A stretch of DNA of 64,000 bases. Source: Kitasatospora xanthocidica (GTDB lineage Bacteria; Actinomycetota; Actinomycetes; Streptomycetales; Streptomycetaceae). A program made the position numbers and the translations under genes. The stretch spans positions 705,453 to 769,452 of the forward strand of contig NZ_BNBY01000001.1 of NCBI RefSeq assembly GCF_014656195.1, in the 5' to 3' direction. The notes under the pieces were generated by a model, which had not been told where the DNA came from, made no database searches, and worked only from the letters and a program-made list of their open reading frames with translations. Shown here one piece after another: positions 50,097 to 59,331 of this stretch (positions are counted from its first letter, which is position 1; every line of letters begins with the position of its first letter).

Positions 50097-50256
50097 GTGC
50101 CCGAGATCGTGCCGGCCGTGGGACGGCCGACGTCGGCGGAGGTATATGCCTTGTGCTCTACCGGATTGAGCTACCGGCCGCACTCGCGTGCGTCCGTCCG
50201 GGATTTGAACCCGGAACCCCAAGATCCGAAGTAACCCCCGCCTGCGCACCGGGCAC
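50097..50256 (-). ncRNA. Y RNA with permuted tRNA-like module (unit C, next to rsr)
   Basis: 160 nt. Outer stem GTGCCCG/CGGGCAC (7 perfect pairs), internal loop GTGCGCA on the 5' side, and inner stem GGCGGGGGT/ACCTCCGCC (9 pairs). Inside: TACTTCGGA, anticodon-like stem TCTTG/CAAGG, T arm CCGGG-TTCAAAT-CCCGG (50214-50198), then a closed acceptor hairpin (GGACGCA, loop CGCGAG, TGCGGCC, with one A.G mismatch) and D arm GCTCAATCCGGTAGAGC (50171-50155). T arm precedes D arm: the tRNA order is circularly permuted. The 3' internal loop carries an extra hairpin CGGCCGT-CCC-ACGGCCG and GCACGATCT. Confidence 0.82.
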
Positions 50257-50270
50257 TCCGAAGCGCACTG

Positions 50271-50370
50271 CCTCCCGAGATCATGCCGGCGGCGGTGTTT
50301 CGCGGGCTCGAACCGCTACGCCGGAGAACCGGCGTCTACCAGAAGTAACCGCTGCCGTCGCACCGGGAGG
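50271..50370 (-). ncRNA. Y RNA with reduced module (unit B)
   Basis: 100 nt. Outer stem CCTCCCG/CGGGAGG, 5' internal-loop sequence GTGCGAC, inner stem GGC-A-GCGGT/ACCGC-C-GCC, then TACTTC as in the other two units. The inside has a hairpin ACGCCGG-TTCT-CCGGCGT and a T-like arm GCGG-TTCGAGC-CCGC, but no D arm and no acceptor hairpin. The 3' loop GGCATGATCT matches unit C (GGCACGATCT). It lies 14 nt before unit C and 26 nt after unit A. Confidence 0.78.
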
Positions 50371-50396
50371 TGCGGAAAAACTATTCAGGTATGGGT

Positions 50397-50532
50397 GTCC
50401 AGAGGTCGAAGGCGGCTGAGGTGACGAAGCTGCTCTGGCCACTGAGCTACACCGGTCCGAAACCGGTGACGGGATTCGAACCCGCGACCTGCCCATTGGA
50501 AGTGGAAGTAACCTCTGCCTGCGCACCTGGAC
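50397..50532 (-). ncRNA. Y RNA with permuted tRNA-like module (unit A)
   Basis: 136 nt. Outer stem GTCCAGG/TCTGGAC, 5' loop TGCGCA, inner stem GGC-A-GAGGT-T-AC/GT-C-ACCTC-A-GCC. Inside: TACTTC, T arm GCGGG-TTCGAAT-CCCGT (50485-50469), then a perfect closed acceptor hairpin CACCGGT-TTCGG-ACCGGTG (50468-50450), then T8-A9 and D arm GCTC...GAGC (50447-50432). The acceptor strands are joined by a five-base loop, so it cannot be aminoacylated and is not a tRNA gene. A TATGGT -10 box (50545-50540) puts the transcript start exactly at the first stem base. Confidence 0.85.
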
Positions 50533-50539
50533 GAGAGAG

Positions 50540-50545
50540 ACCATA
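50540..50545 (-). promoter_or_regulatory. -10 box of the Y-RNA/rsr unit
   Basis: TATGGT on the minus strand, 7 nt before the first base of Y RNA A (50532). The -35 is not close to consensus. Confidence 0.45.
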
Positions 50546-50603
50546 GCCAGGCCGCTCTCGCGGGTGCACCTCATTTACCGTCAGGCCGCGTCGGCCCCGC
50601 CGC

Positions 50604-52031
50604 TCACGCCGGGGCGACGATCACCGCCCGGGCCCGTTCGGCCAGTTCCCGGACCCGGCGCTCGCCCTGGAAGGGCTCCAGGCGCCGCAGCATCTCGACC
50701 ACGTACTCCCGGCTGCGCTGCGAGGAGATCCGGCCGGCCACCTCGACGGCGCGTTCGCCGGCGGCGACCGCGGCGTCCAGGTTGCCCGCCTCCGCCTCGG
50801 CCATCGCCGAGACCACCAGCCGCAGGCCGTGCGAGCGGACGAAGCCCTCGGTGGGCTTGGCGAGCGCCTCGCGGGTGAACTGCCGGACCTTGGAGGGCAC
50901 TCCGAGGTCGCGGAAGCACTCGGCGGCGTCGGCGGCGAGCCGGTCGTAGGCGTAGAAGTCGATCCACGCCGGATCGGGGTCCCCGGCGCGCGCTCGTTCG
51001 AGTGCGCTCTCCGCCGCGCCGAGCGCCGTCGCGCACGCCGCCGCGTTGCGGGCCTTGGCCTGGGCCCGGGCCTCCACGAGGTGGAAGAAGCTCATGGTGC
51101 GGGCGGTGGCCAGGCCCCGGTTGCGCTCCAGGGCGGCCTGCGCGAGGTCGACCGCCTCCTCGGCGAAGCCCCGGTAGCCGGCCTGCAGGCTCATCGACGC
51201 CAGCACGTAGCCGCCGAGCGGCACGTCGGCGGCGGCCCGGGCGAGCCGCAGGGCCTGGATGTAGTACCGCTGGGCGGCCTCGTGCTGCCCGGTGTCGAAG
51301 GCCATCCACCCGGCCAGACGGGTCAGTTCGGCCGTCGCGCCGAACAGCGCCCGGCCGACGGCGTCGCTGTACGAGGCCAGCAGCAGCGGCGCCGCCTCGA
51401 CCCGAAGGCACTCCGGCACCATCGACGAACGCCAGTCCCCGCCACCGTACTTGGAGTCCCAGCGGCGGGCCTCCTGGGCGGCCTCGCGGAGCTTGGCGGC
51501 GTCCGAGTGGCCGACCCGGTAGGAGGACGTGTCGGTGGGGGAGAGCGGCACCTCGCGGGCCACCGAGCCGTCCGCCGGGGCGATCAGCCAGCGGGAGACC
51601 GGCGTCGCGTAGGCGGCGACCGAGAAGGTGCCGGCCAGGCTGTCGCTCCACCGGCCGCCACCGGGGCCGCGGCGCAGGTCGAGGTCGACCCGCCACAGGT
51701 CGGTGGCGGAGCGGACGGCCTCGGAGACGTCGCGCGGGAAGGCCAGGCCGAGTTCGGGCGCCGGGTCGGTGTCGCCCAGGCCGATCTCCTCCAGCGGGAC
51801 GGGCCGGCCGAGCTTGCCGCCGATCGCGGTGGCGATCAGGTGCGGGACGGGCCCCTGCGGGACCATGCCCTTGCTGACCCAACGGGCCACCGAGGTCTTG
51901 TCGTACCGCAGGGTCAGCCCGCGTTGGGCGCCGAGGTCGTTGACCCGGCGGGCCAGTCCGGCGTTGCTGATCTGGGCGAGGGTCAGGAGCGTGCCGAGCC
52001 GTTCGTTCGGTCCGCGTGGGCTGACGGTCAT
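50604..52031 (-). CDS. NsdA-like transcriptional regulator with TPR region
   Basis: 475 aa. An N-terminal XRE-like HTH of the type found in streptomycete differentiation regulators is seen: [20 protein letters not shown], then [20 protein letters not shown]. The rest is a long helical TPR-like array ([34 protein letters not shown], and [20 protein letters not shown]). Proteins of this layout (NsdA and relatives) affect sporulation and antibiotic production. ATG at 52031. It is upstream of the Y-RNA genes on the same strand, but the probable promoter at 50540 separates them. Confidence 0.78.
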   Translation of the reverse strand: MTVSPRGPNERLGTLLTLAQISNAGLARRVNDLGAQRGLTLRYDKTSVARWVSKGMVPQGPVPHLIATAIGGKLGRPVPLEEIGLGDTDPAPELGLAFPRDVSEAVRSATDLWRVDLDLRRGPGGGRWSDSLAGTFSVAAYATPVSRWLIAPADGSVAREVPLSPTDTSSYRVGHSDAAKLREAAQEARRWDSKYGGGDWRSSMVPECLRVEAAPLLLASYSDAVGRALFGATAELTRLAGWMAFDTGQHEAAQRYYIQALRLARAAADVPLGGYVLASMSLQAGYRGFAEEAVDLAQAALERNRGLATARTMSFFHLVEARAQAKARNAAACATALGAAESALERARAGDPDPAWIDFYAYDRLAADAAECFRDLGVPSKVRQFTREALAKPTEGFVRSHGLRLVVSAMAEAEAGNLDAAVAAGERAVEVAGRISSQRSREYVVEMLRRLEPFQGERRVRELAERARAVIVAPA

Positions 52032-52801
52032 GGTGGCGGCGGCACCTCCTGCGGCCTTGTGCGCGGGGCCCGGGCGGCACCGGGCCGTAGCTGCTGTACC
52101 TAGAGTAGTCGGACGCGTTCCGACGGTTAAGAGGTCGCATTCCGGATGGCGGGATCGCGCACTCGGCTGCGCCGCACCGGAGTTGGTCCGGACCGCTCGG
52201 ATCCGGCCGATCATGCCGCGCGCCGGAGCGTCGTGCTCCGGTCCCGTGTTCACGTGCGCCCGGCCGTGCCCCCTGGCCCGACCGGCTGGTCGGCGATTCG
52301 CTGGTGGTCGTGGGTCGGCCCGCCGTCGAGGACCCGGCGGGCCGGGGGAAGCCGCCGCCTCAATCCCCGCGGGCGACGGTGAAGTCCGGGAGGGCATGCG
52401 GATGCCCTCCCGGGCTGGGCGACGCCTTTCGGCCATCTCGCGATGCCCATGCCAAAGGCGGCCCGCGGGCGGTCCGGGCCGGGGAGGGGAAGGCCCGGCC
52501 CGCCCGGTCCACCCCGCTCCCCGGCCCGGCCCGCCCGGCCTTGTCGGGCACCGGTCGGCACCGTCCGGCTCCGGCAGGTACTCGGGGGGTCGCCCACTCA
52601 CTCGCGGGTCGCCCGCCGAAGCGGAACCCGCAACACCGGCCACAGCGGCGCCCAGCGGTGGCACGATGTCTCCTGACGGCGCGTCGAGCTGCGGGGGCAC
52701 GTCCGGACGCGCGCGCGGGCCGCCACGGCACACCCCGCCTCGCCGCCCGCCCGGCGGCGAACGTGCCGCCCGGGTGCAGGTCCTCGTCCGGTGGAGGCGC
52801 G
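52032..52801. other. 770-bp spacer between divergent genes
   Basis: No gene is supported. The main content is the 12-bp-stem hairpin at 52386-52413. The left 100 bp contain the promoter region of the NsdA-like gene. Several GC-driven frames cross the region but lack start sites and recognisable sequences. Confidence 0.5.
52386..52413. terminator. Perfect 12-bp hairpin with GCGG loop
   Basis: CCGGGAGGGCAT, loop GCGG, ATGCCCTCCCGG. No annotated gene ends next to it on either strand, so it could be a terminator of an unseen transcript or part of a small RNA. Confidence 0.45.
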
Positions 52802-54970
52802 ATGCGGTGGCTGACGGGCTGGTGCACGGGCGCCTCCAGGACGGGCGCGGGCGCGTCCAGGGCGGGCACCCCCGCCCACGAGCCGCCCGCCACCGTCGCA
52901 CCGATCGCCGCCCGCGCCCTCTGGACCGGCCCCGACCCGCTCTGGGCCGTCGGCGACTGGCGCCCCGAGGAGATCCGCCTGGTCACCCTCCGTCCCGGCG
53001 CCCCCGCCGCGGTCAGCACCGGCCCCACCACGCCCGACCCGGTCGAGGACACCCCCGCCACCACCCGGCTCGCCGTCCTCGGCCACTGCGGGGCCACCGA
53101 CGCCGAGCTCGCCGCCGGCCTCGCCGCCGCCCGCGGCGGCGCCGTCCGCCACCTGACCGCCTGGCCCGGCAGCTACACCGTCGTGCTGCGCTCCGGCACC
53201 CGCTCCACCCTGCTGCTCACCGACCTCGCCGGCGCCCTGCCCGTCTTCCACACCCCTTGGGGCGGCGGCACCGCGTACGCCACCGCGGCCCTCCCACTGG
53301 CCGACCTGGTCGGCGCCGCCCTGGACACCGGCCACCTCGCCGCCCGCCTCGCCTGCCCCGAGTCCCCCGAGGCGCTCGGCACCGGCACCCCGTACCTGGG
53401 CGTCCAGCAGGTCCCGCCCGGCCAGGTGCTCGGCATCCGCGGCGGCCGCCCCTACCTGTCCTCCTACGACGACCCGGCCGGCGCCGAACAGCCCCGCGAC
53501 GAGGCGCCCGCCGTCCGCGAACTCACCCGCGCCCTGCTGGAGTCCGTCCGCTCCCGGGTCCGCACCACCACGCCGGCCCCCGGCCCCGCCGGGCGGGCCC
53601 GGCTCGGCGTCGACCTCTCGTACGGCACGGCCTCCGCCACCGTCGCCCTGCTCGCCGCCGCCGTACCGCTGCCGCCGGTGTCCGCGGCCGCCACCACCGC
53701 CCCCGGGGCCGCGGTCACCGGCACCGCCGGGGCCAGGAACGGCGCGGTCAAGGGCTCCTGGGCCCGCACGGCCGTCCAGGAGCCCGCCGCCCCCGAGCAA
53801 CTGGCCGCCGTCACGCTCGGCGAGACCGAGCCCCCGGCCACCCTCGCGCTCACCCCCGACACCCCGCGGCTGCGGCACACCGTGCTCGACCCCGGCCCCG
53901 ACACCCTCCCGTACGCCGGCCTGCGCACCGACCCGCAGGCCGGCCGGCTCACCGACGAGCCCGGGCCCGAACTCGTCGCCGCCGCCCGCGCCGAGGCCCG
54001 CTTCGACGCCGGCGGCACCGACCACCTCACCGGCTACGGCGCCCGCCAGGTCCTGGACGGCCACCCGGCGCGGCTCGCCGACCTCATCCGGGCCGGCCGC
54101 CCGCGCGAACTCCTGCCCCCGGTCGCCGCGCTGGCCGGGGCCGACCGGGCCGTCGCCGGGGTCCTGGCCGGCGCGCTGCGCACCCCGATCACCGTGGTCC
54201 GGGCCGCCCACCGGCTCTCCCGGGTCCGCTACGCCGAGGCGCTGGACGACGCCGCGGCCAAACTGACCGCCCGCCACGTCCCGGACGGCGGCGGAACGGC
54301 CGGCAGCCGCTCCGCCCTCGACCTCGCCTGGTGCGTGCCCGGCCCGGCCGCCCGCTGGCTCTCCGACGAGGCGCTCTCCTCGGTCGCCCTGCGGCTCCGC
54401 CTGGCGGCGCGCAAACCGGCGCCCGAGGAACACCCCGGCGCCCGCCGCGCCCGGCACGCCCTCTACCGCCAGGCGCGCTCCTTCCGCACGCTCGTCCACG
54501 CCGCCGAACTGCCCGGCCAACGGCTGCACGCGCCCTTCCTCGACAACCAGGTCGTCCGCGCCGCCCGGCTGCTCCCCGACGACGTCCGCCTCCAGCCCGG
54601 CGCCCGGCACGCCCTCCTGCACGCCGTCCTCACCGGCGCCGGCCGCACCGACCTGCCCCCCGACTGGGGCCGCGGCCCCCGCCCCGACCGCACCGCCCCC
54701 GCCCGTGCCGGCCTGCGCCTCGCTGCCGACGGCCTCGCCGAACTCTTCGACGCCCCCCTCCTCGCCGAAGCCGGCCTCATCGACCTCCCCACCCTCCGCG
54801 CCGACCTCGCCCACGCCTCCGACCCCGCTACCCCGCTCTCCCCCGCCGCCCTCGCCGGCCTCGCCGACCTCGTCTCCACCGAACTCTGGCTCCGCCGCAT
54901 CCGCGCCCGCCGCCACGGCGCCTGCTGGACCGGCCTCCCCCACCGCCAACCCCCAGCCCTCACCCCCTGA
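52802..54970 (+). CDS. Asparagine-synthetase-like protein (lasso-cyclase type), orphan
   Basis: 722 aa. The N-terminal part resembles the glutaminase-like half of lasso-peptide cyclases ([38 protein letters not shown]), the C-terminal half the AsnB synthetase domain ([39 protein letters not shown]). The PPi-loop, normally SGGLDS, reads DLSYGTAS, so ATP binding is questionable. No lasso precursor, RRE or protease gene is seen within several kilobases. The ATG at 52802 has GGAGG (52793-52797). Its 3' end is duplicated downstream. It may be a decayed or repurposed cyclase. Confidence 0.75.
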   Translation: MRWLTGWCTGASRTGAGASRAGTPAHEPPATVAPIAARALWTGPDPLWAVGDWRPEEIRLVTLRPGAPAAVSTGPTTPDPVEDTPATTRLAVLGHCGATDAELAAGLAAARGGAVRHLTAWPGSYTVVLRSGTRSTLLLTDLAGALPVFHTPWGGGTAYATAALPLADLVGAALDTGHLAARLACPESPEALGTGTPYLGVQQVPPGQVLGIRGGRPYLSSYDDPAGAEQPRDEAPAVRELTRALLESVRSRVRTTTPAPGPAGRARLGVDLSYGTASATVALLAAAVPLPPVSAAATTAPGAAVTGTAGARNGAVKGSWARTAVQEPAAPEQLAAVTLGETEPPATLALTPDTPRLRHTVLDPGPDTLPYAGLRTDPQAGRLTDEPGPELVAAARAEARFDAGGTDHLTGYGARQVLDGHPARLADLIRAGRPRELLPPVAALAGADRAVAGVLAGALRTPITVVRAAHRLSRVRYAEALDDAAAKLTARHVPDGGGTAGSRSALDLAWCVPGPAARWLSDEALSSVALRLRLAARKPAPEEHPGARRARHALYRQARSFRTLVHAAELPGQRLHAPFLDNQVVRAARLLPDDVRLQPGARHALLHAVLTGAGRTDLPPDWGRGPRPDRTAPARAGLRLAADGLAELFDAPLLAEAGLIDLPTLRADLAHASDPATPLSPAALAGLADLVSTELWLRRIRARRHGACWTGLPHRQPPALTP

Positions 54971-55296
54971 CCCACCCATCCGCCGGGCGCGCTCCGGCCT
55001 CGGCCTCCCCCCGGCCCGGCGCCTGCTGGACCGGCCCGCCCCACCGTCAACCCCGGGCCCTCACCCCCTGACCGCCCGTCCGCCGGCCCACGCCCGCCGC
55101 CGCGCTGCCAGGGCCACCACCCCCGGCCCTCACCCCTGGCCCACCAGCACCCGGCTCGACCCGCCCGTCCGCCGGGCGCCCTCCGGCCTCGGCCTCCCCC
55201 CTGCCCGGCGCGTCCTCTCGGCGCGGTTGCGGGGTCGGTGTCGTCCGGGCGGGCCATGATGGCGGGGGTGCGGGTCGGTGGTGAGGAGGGTGTGCG
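54971..55296. repeat. Spacer made of a tandem copy of the preceding gene end
   Basis: The segment with CGGCGCCTGCTGGACCGGCC occurs at 54915 in the gene and again at 55017, a 102-bp period, followed in both by a CAACCCC...CCCTCACCCCCTGACC end with stop codon. A second element, CGCCGGGCGC...CTCCGGCCTCGGCC, occurs near 54980 and near 55172. Confidence 0.75.
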
Positions 55297-55818
55297 GTGG
55301 CCGGTGGGAGCGCGGGGCGGGAGGTGCCCGTGGTGCTGTCGGTGCTCGGGCGGCCGCCGACGGGGCGGCCGGCGGGGGTGCTGGCGGCGTGCGACGGGTC
55401 GGACGGGTCGTTGTGGGCGCTGGACCGGGCGATGACGGAGGCGGAGCTGTTCGGCCTGCCGCTGTACGTGCTGGCCGTGGTGAACCCGGCGCCGGCCGGC
55501 TATCCGCCGGGGATGGCGGAGCTGGTGCAGGAGAGCGTGGAGACGCTGGTCGAGAGCACGGCGGACGGGCTGCGCCGGTCGGTGACGGCCGTGCAGCGGC
55601 AGCGTCCGGTGCCGTACGCGGGTGAGCTGTCGTTGCACGTGGTGCTGGGCAATGTGATCGAGGTGCTGCTGGAGGCGGCGACCCGGCAGCACACGCTGGT
55701 GGTCGGCACCCGGGGCAACGGCGGGTTCGCCCGGTTGTTGCTGGGGTCGGTGAGTTCGGCGGTGGTGCACCACGCGGCCTGCCCGGTGCTGGTGGTGCCG
55801 GCGCCGGTGGCGGGCTGA
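55297..55818 (+). CDS. Universal stress protein (UspA family)
   Basis: 173 aa. One Usp domain: GVLAACDGSDGSLWALDRAM (strand 1 and helix 1), LYVLAVVN, and the ATP-binding end TLVVGTRGNGGFARLLLGSV followed by SSAVVHHAACPVLVVP. The G-2x-G-9x-G(S/T) pattern (GNGGFARLLLGSVSS) suggests the nucleotide-binding type. The role is stress tolerance, details unknown. The GTG at 55297 is an early choice; the domain begins some 28 residues later. Confidence 0.87.
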   Translation: MAGGSAGREVPVVLSVLGRPPTGRPAGVLAACDGSDGSLWALDRAMTEAELFGLPLYVLAVVNPAPAGYPPGMAELVQESVETLVESTADGLRRSVTAVQRQRPVPYAGELSLHVVLGNVIEVLLEAATRQHTLVVGTRGNGGFARLLLGSVSSAVVHHAACPVLVVPAPVAG

Positions 55819-55913
55819 ACGGGCAGGTCAGAGGGTTGTCGGGAATGTACCGAGTTGGTTCATCGTTCACCCATCTCGTCCACACCCGACAAACGCCCCC
55901 TGGAGTTCCCCGC

Positions 55914-56618
55914 ATGAAGGTCGAGATCTGGTCCGACATCGCCTGCCCCTGGTGCTACATCGGCAAGCGCCGTTTCGAGCAGGCCCTCGCGGACTTCCCG
56001 GGCAAGGAGCAGGTCGAGGTCGTCTACCGCCCGTACCAGCTGGTCCCGGACGCCCCGGAGACGGCGAGCCCGCACCGCGCCTGGCTGGCCGAGCGGTACG
56101 GTCCGCAGTCCGTGGCGATGGACGCCCGGGTGGCCGAGCTGGGCCTGGCCGAGGGCATCACGTACGACTTCGACGAGGCGCTGCACGCCAACACCTTCCT
56201 GGGGCACCGGCTGCTGCACCTCGCCGAGAGCGAGTACGGCGCGGCCGCGCAGGGGCGGCTGAAGGAGGCGCTGCTGAAGGCGCACTTCACCGACGGCGTC
56301 GACGTCGGCGACCGCGCCGCGCTGACGGACGTCGCCGTTTCGGCGGGCCTGGACCGGGCGCGGGTGACCGCCTACCTGGCGGGCGACGAGGGCACCGCCG
56401 AGGTCAACGCCCAGCTGGCCGAGGGCCGGGAGCTGGGCATCAGCGCGGTGCCGACCTTCGTGTTCGAGGGCAAGTGGGCGGTCCAGGGCGGTCAGGACGC
56501 CGGGACGTTCCGCAAGGTGCTGGACCAGGTCGCCGCCGAGATCGGCGAGCGCCGGCCGGTCCCGGTGCAGGTCGCCCCGGCCGGGGAGGCCTGCGCGGAC
56601 GGCTCCTGCGCCATCTGA
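55914..56618 (+). CDS. DsbA-family oxidoreductase (FrnE-like)
   Basis: 234 aa. The active site is DIACPWCYIGKRRFEQAL (CPWC) at residues 10-13, with the cis-proline loop LGISAVPTFVFEGKWAVQGG near 190 and the typical helical insertion HANTFLGHRLLHLAES. There is no signal peptide, so it acts in the cytosol, as FrnE/2-hydroxychromene-isomerase-like proteins do. The C terminus has an additional CADGSC pair. The ATG is at 55914. Confidence 0.9.
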   Translation: MKVEIWSDIACPWCYIGKRRFEQALADFPGKEQVEVVYRPYQLVPDAPETASPHRAWLAERYGPQSVAMDARVAELGLAEGITYDFDEALHANTFLGHRLLHLAESEYGAAAQGRLKEALLKAHFTDGVDVGDRAALTDVAVSAGLDRARVTAYLAGDEGTAEVNAQLAEGRELGISAVPTFVFEGKWAVQGGQDAGTFRKVLDQVAAEIGERRPVPVQVAPAGEACADGSCAI

Positions 56619-56675
56619 GCCCGCCCCACCCCCCCAGGTCCGGACGCACCCCCGTCCGGGCGCCCGAGGCCCGTT

Positions 56676-58994
56676 TCAGGAGCACCTGAAGCGGGCCTCG
56701 GCCCAGTCCGCGACGTTCAGCGCCGACCAGATCCCGTTCGCCGGGGTGACCACCAGCCGGATCGACTTCTCCCCGGCCAGCGGCACGTGCACCGGTACCG
56801 CGTCGTCGCCGACGGCGAGCGCCCGGGAGTGCCACAGGGTGCGGCCGTCGCCGCCCTCGACGGAGAAGACCACCCCGCCCGGGGAGAGCGTGGCGTCGTC
56901 CACCCCGGCCACCGCGTCGAAGGACGTGCAGCTGCGGTTGAGGTCGATCAGGGTGGTCGCGGGGGCGTGCACGGTGAGGGCGTGCGGGTGGTAGTCGCCG
57001 CCGATCCAGCCGCCGTCGCGCTGCCAGAAGTTGTCGCTGCCCTTCTGCCGGATGCTCGGCCCGTCCGGCGGCACCCGGTTGTTGCCGGGCTTGACCACGG
57101 GCAGCGCGTCGGCCCAGAAGTCGGTGGGCGCGGGCGGCGTGGGCCGGGTGACGGTGGGTGTCGGCACCGGCGGCAGGGTCGGCGTCGGGATGACGGGGAC
57201 CTCGGGGGTGGGCACCGGCGGCAGGGTCGGCCGGGGCACGACCGGGGGAGTGAAGGCCGGCTCGGGGGCCGGCGGGCTGCTGGGTGCGGGCGGGCCCGGC
57301 TTGGGCGCCGTGGTGGTGGGCGGGGCCTGCGTGGGCTTGGCGGACGGCTTCGCGCTGGGGCTCGGCGCGGGCGGCTCCGGGGCCGGCGCGGCGGGTACCG
57401 GCGCCGGGGCCGGCGTGGGGACGGGCGCGGGTGCCGGGGGTGCGGGCGGTTCCGGGGCCGGTGCGGCCGGGGCGCTGACGGCCGGAGGCGCGGCCACCGG
57501 GGGCTTCGGTTCGGGCGAGCCGGTCAGCGCGTACGCGGCGACGGCGGCCGCGGCCACCGCGACGGCGGCGGCGATCCCGGCCTTGGCGGCGGTGCCCAGG
57601 CCCTCGCCGGCCAGGGCGGCGGCTCCGCCCCCGCTGCCACCGGACGCCGCACCGGCCGCCCCGGCACCGGCGGCCGCCGAGCCCGCCGTCGAACCGGCCA
57701 CGGCGCCCGAGGAGCCGGCGGTGGCCGCCACCGTCCCCGCGGCCGCGCCGCCGACCGCGGCGACACCGCCGACGGCGGCCGCGGCGGCACTGAAGCCGCC
57801 GACCCCGACCCAGACGAGCACTCCGCCGGGCAGCAGGGCGCGCAGCCCGGTGTTGATCTCGGTCAGTTCGAGGCAGGCCGCGGTGCAGCGGTCGCACTCC
57901 TTGAGGTGCCGTCCGACCTCCGCCGAGGCCCGCTTGCGCAGCGAGCCGCGGGCGTACGCCCCGAGCCGGTTGGCGTAGGACTCGCAGGTGCTCTCCTGGC
58001 TGCCGGAGACGTGTGCCTGCAGGAACGCGGCGGCGAGCCGGTCGCGGGCCCGGTGGGCCTGGACGGCGGTGGCGTTGGCGGTCTTGCCGAGCATCACGGC
58101 GACGGTCTTGGGGGATTCCCGCTCGACCTCGGTGTGCCAGAGCACGACCCGGTCGTCCTCGGGCAGTTCGGCGTAGGCCTGCATGACCATCCGCTGGTCG
58201 GCCATCGCCATCGCCCAGGCGTCGGCGCCCGGGTCGGCGAGGTCGAGGTCGACGACGGCGGCCGAGGTCTGCGCGAAGACGGCGAAGTCGTCGACGAGTT
58301 GTTCGCGTCGCTCGCTGCGGTGCCAGGCGGCGGCGACGTTGCGCACGGCGGTCAGCAGGTACGCGCGGACGGCGAACTCGGGGCCCTTGCCGGCGCGCAG
58401 CGCTTGCAGGGTGCGGGCGAAGACCTCGCCCGCGAGGTCCTCGGCGGTGAAGTTGTCCCGGCAGCAGGTGCGGGCGTAGCGGCGGACCGAGTCGGCGTGC
58501 CGGCGGTAGATCTCCTCGTACGCGGTGTCGTCGCCGGCCCGGACCCGGGCGGTCAACTCGGCGTCCGAGGGCGGGCGCTCGCCGTCCATCGGGTCGGCGG
58601 GAGCGGGTACGGTCGGGCGCGCGGTCCGGCCGTCGCCGCCGTACGGCTCTCCGACGAAGGCCTCGGGGGCGACGCCGCCCCGGCCCGCCGGGGCCTGGCC
58701 GGGCACCCGGCCGGTGGGCAGCGCGGCGGCGGAGGCGGAGAGCGTCTCGCGGCTGGGCATCCCGGCCTGGTCGGGGACGTGTCCGGCGGCCGGGCCCGGT
58801 GCGGCGCCCGGCACTTGGGCCGCCCCGCCGAGGCCACCCGTACTGCCGCCGACGCCACCCGTGCCGCCACCCGTACTGCCGCCCGTACCGCCACCGATGC
58901 CGCCGGGGCCCGCGGCGGACCCTTCGGCGGTGCTACCGGAGAGCCCCCCGAAGTCGAGGCCGTACCCGTAGTCGTTCTGTTCCTCGGCGCTCAC
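56676..58994 (-). CDS. ECF sigma factor fused to zinc finger, membrane segment and NPCBM-like domain
   Basis: 772 aa. After a Gly/Ser/Ala-rich head of about 130 residues come sigma region 2 (YEEIYRRHADSVRRYARTCC, then FTAEDLAGEVFARTLQAL) and region 4 (LPEDDRVVLWHTEVERESPK). Next is a zinc-finger anti-sigma-like motif HLKECDRCTAACLELTE, a membrane segment (AGIAAAVAVAAAAVAAYAL), a long Pro/Ala extracellular stalk and a C-terminal NPCBM-like domain with an FWADALPVV start and two cysteines (SCTSF, RFRCS). So a sigma factor is tied to a cell-surface sensor in one chain. The GTG start at 58994 is uncertain. Confidence 0.83.
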   Translation of the reverse strand: MSAEEQNDYGYGLDFGGLSGSTAEGSAAGPGGIGGGTGGSTGGGTGGVGGSTGGLGGAAQVPGAAPGPAAGHVPDQAGMPSRETLSASAAALPTGRVPGQAPAGRGGVAPEAFVGEPYGGDGRTARPTVPAPADPMDGERPPSDAELTARVRAGDDTAYEEIYRRHADSVRRYARTCCRDNFTAEDLAGEVFARTLQALRAGKGPEFAVRAYLLTAVRNVAAAWHRSERREQLVDDFAVFAQTSAAVVDLDLADPGADAWAMAMADQRMVMQAYAELPEDDRVVLWHTEVERESPKTVAVMLGKTANATAVQAHRARDRLAAAFLQAHVSGSQESTCESYANRLGAYARGSLRKRASAEVGRHLKECDRCTAACLELTEINTGLRALLPGGVLVWVGVGGFSAAAAAVGGVAAVGGAAAGTVAATAGSSGAVAGSTAGSAAAGAGAAGAASGGSGGGAAALAGEGLGTAAKAGIAAAVAVAAAAVAAYALTGSPEPKPPVAAPPAVSAPAAPAPEPPAPPAPAPVPTPAPAPVPAAPAPEPPAPSPSAKPSAKPTQAPPTTTAPKPGPPAPSSPPAPEPAFTPPVVPRPTLPPVPTPEVPVIPTPTLPPVPTPTVTRPTPPAPTDFWADALPVVKPGNNRVPPDGPSIRQKGSDNFWQRDGGWIGGDYHPHALTVHAPATTLIDLNRSCTSFDAVAGVDDATLSPGGVVFSVEGGDGRTLWHSRALAVGDDAVPVHVPLAGEKSIRLVVTPANGIWSALNVADWAEARFRCS

Positions 58995-59331
58995 AACGGA
59001 CCCCAGATTCCACGACAGCCCCCGTAGTGTGGCAGGGCGCGCGGAGGTGCGTAGGCGCACGGTTCCCCGGCGTACGGCGCCGACGGCGCGCGAAGGGCGC
59101 GCATCGGGACATTGGCTCCAACCACGGGCAAAGGATGGCATAGCGCAGGGACGGGCGGTAGCCGGACCGGCCGTTCCCCACTCTTCCGTGGGGCCGTCGC
59201 GGATGTGTTCGCCCGGCGTGCGGCGGCGGGTCGCGCGACGCCCGCACCCGGCGCGCGTTCCCGTTCCGCGCGCCGGCGTTCCGTCCAACTGCCGCGCCCG
59301 CCCGGCGAGGCGGCCGCGCCCCTCCCCGGGG
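58995..59331. other. 337-bp spacer
   Basis: It lies between the sigma-fusion start and the end of the TetR gene, both leftward. I see no gene, RNA or clear promoter. Its sequence is less biased than the coding regions near it. Confidence 0.4.

Noticed and set aside
50155..50560. Ordinary tRNA genes (T loops, D loops and TAGCTC motifs are obvious).
   Set aside because: Order of arms is reversed within each unit, acceptor strands are joined by five or six bases and no CCA end is possible; the units are better explained as Y RNAs.
52340..52450. Possible tRNA on the minus strand (GCCC...GGGC D-like arm and a stem with CATCCGCATG).
   Set aside because: No T arm or acceptor stem can be formed; the strong element is just a 12-bp hairpin.
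52443..52676. Lasso precursor upstream of the AsnB-like gene.
   Set aside because: The frame is Pro/Arg/Gly repeats with no conserved leader threonine or Gly/Asp/Glu core pattern.
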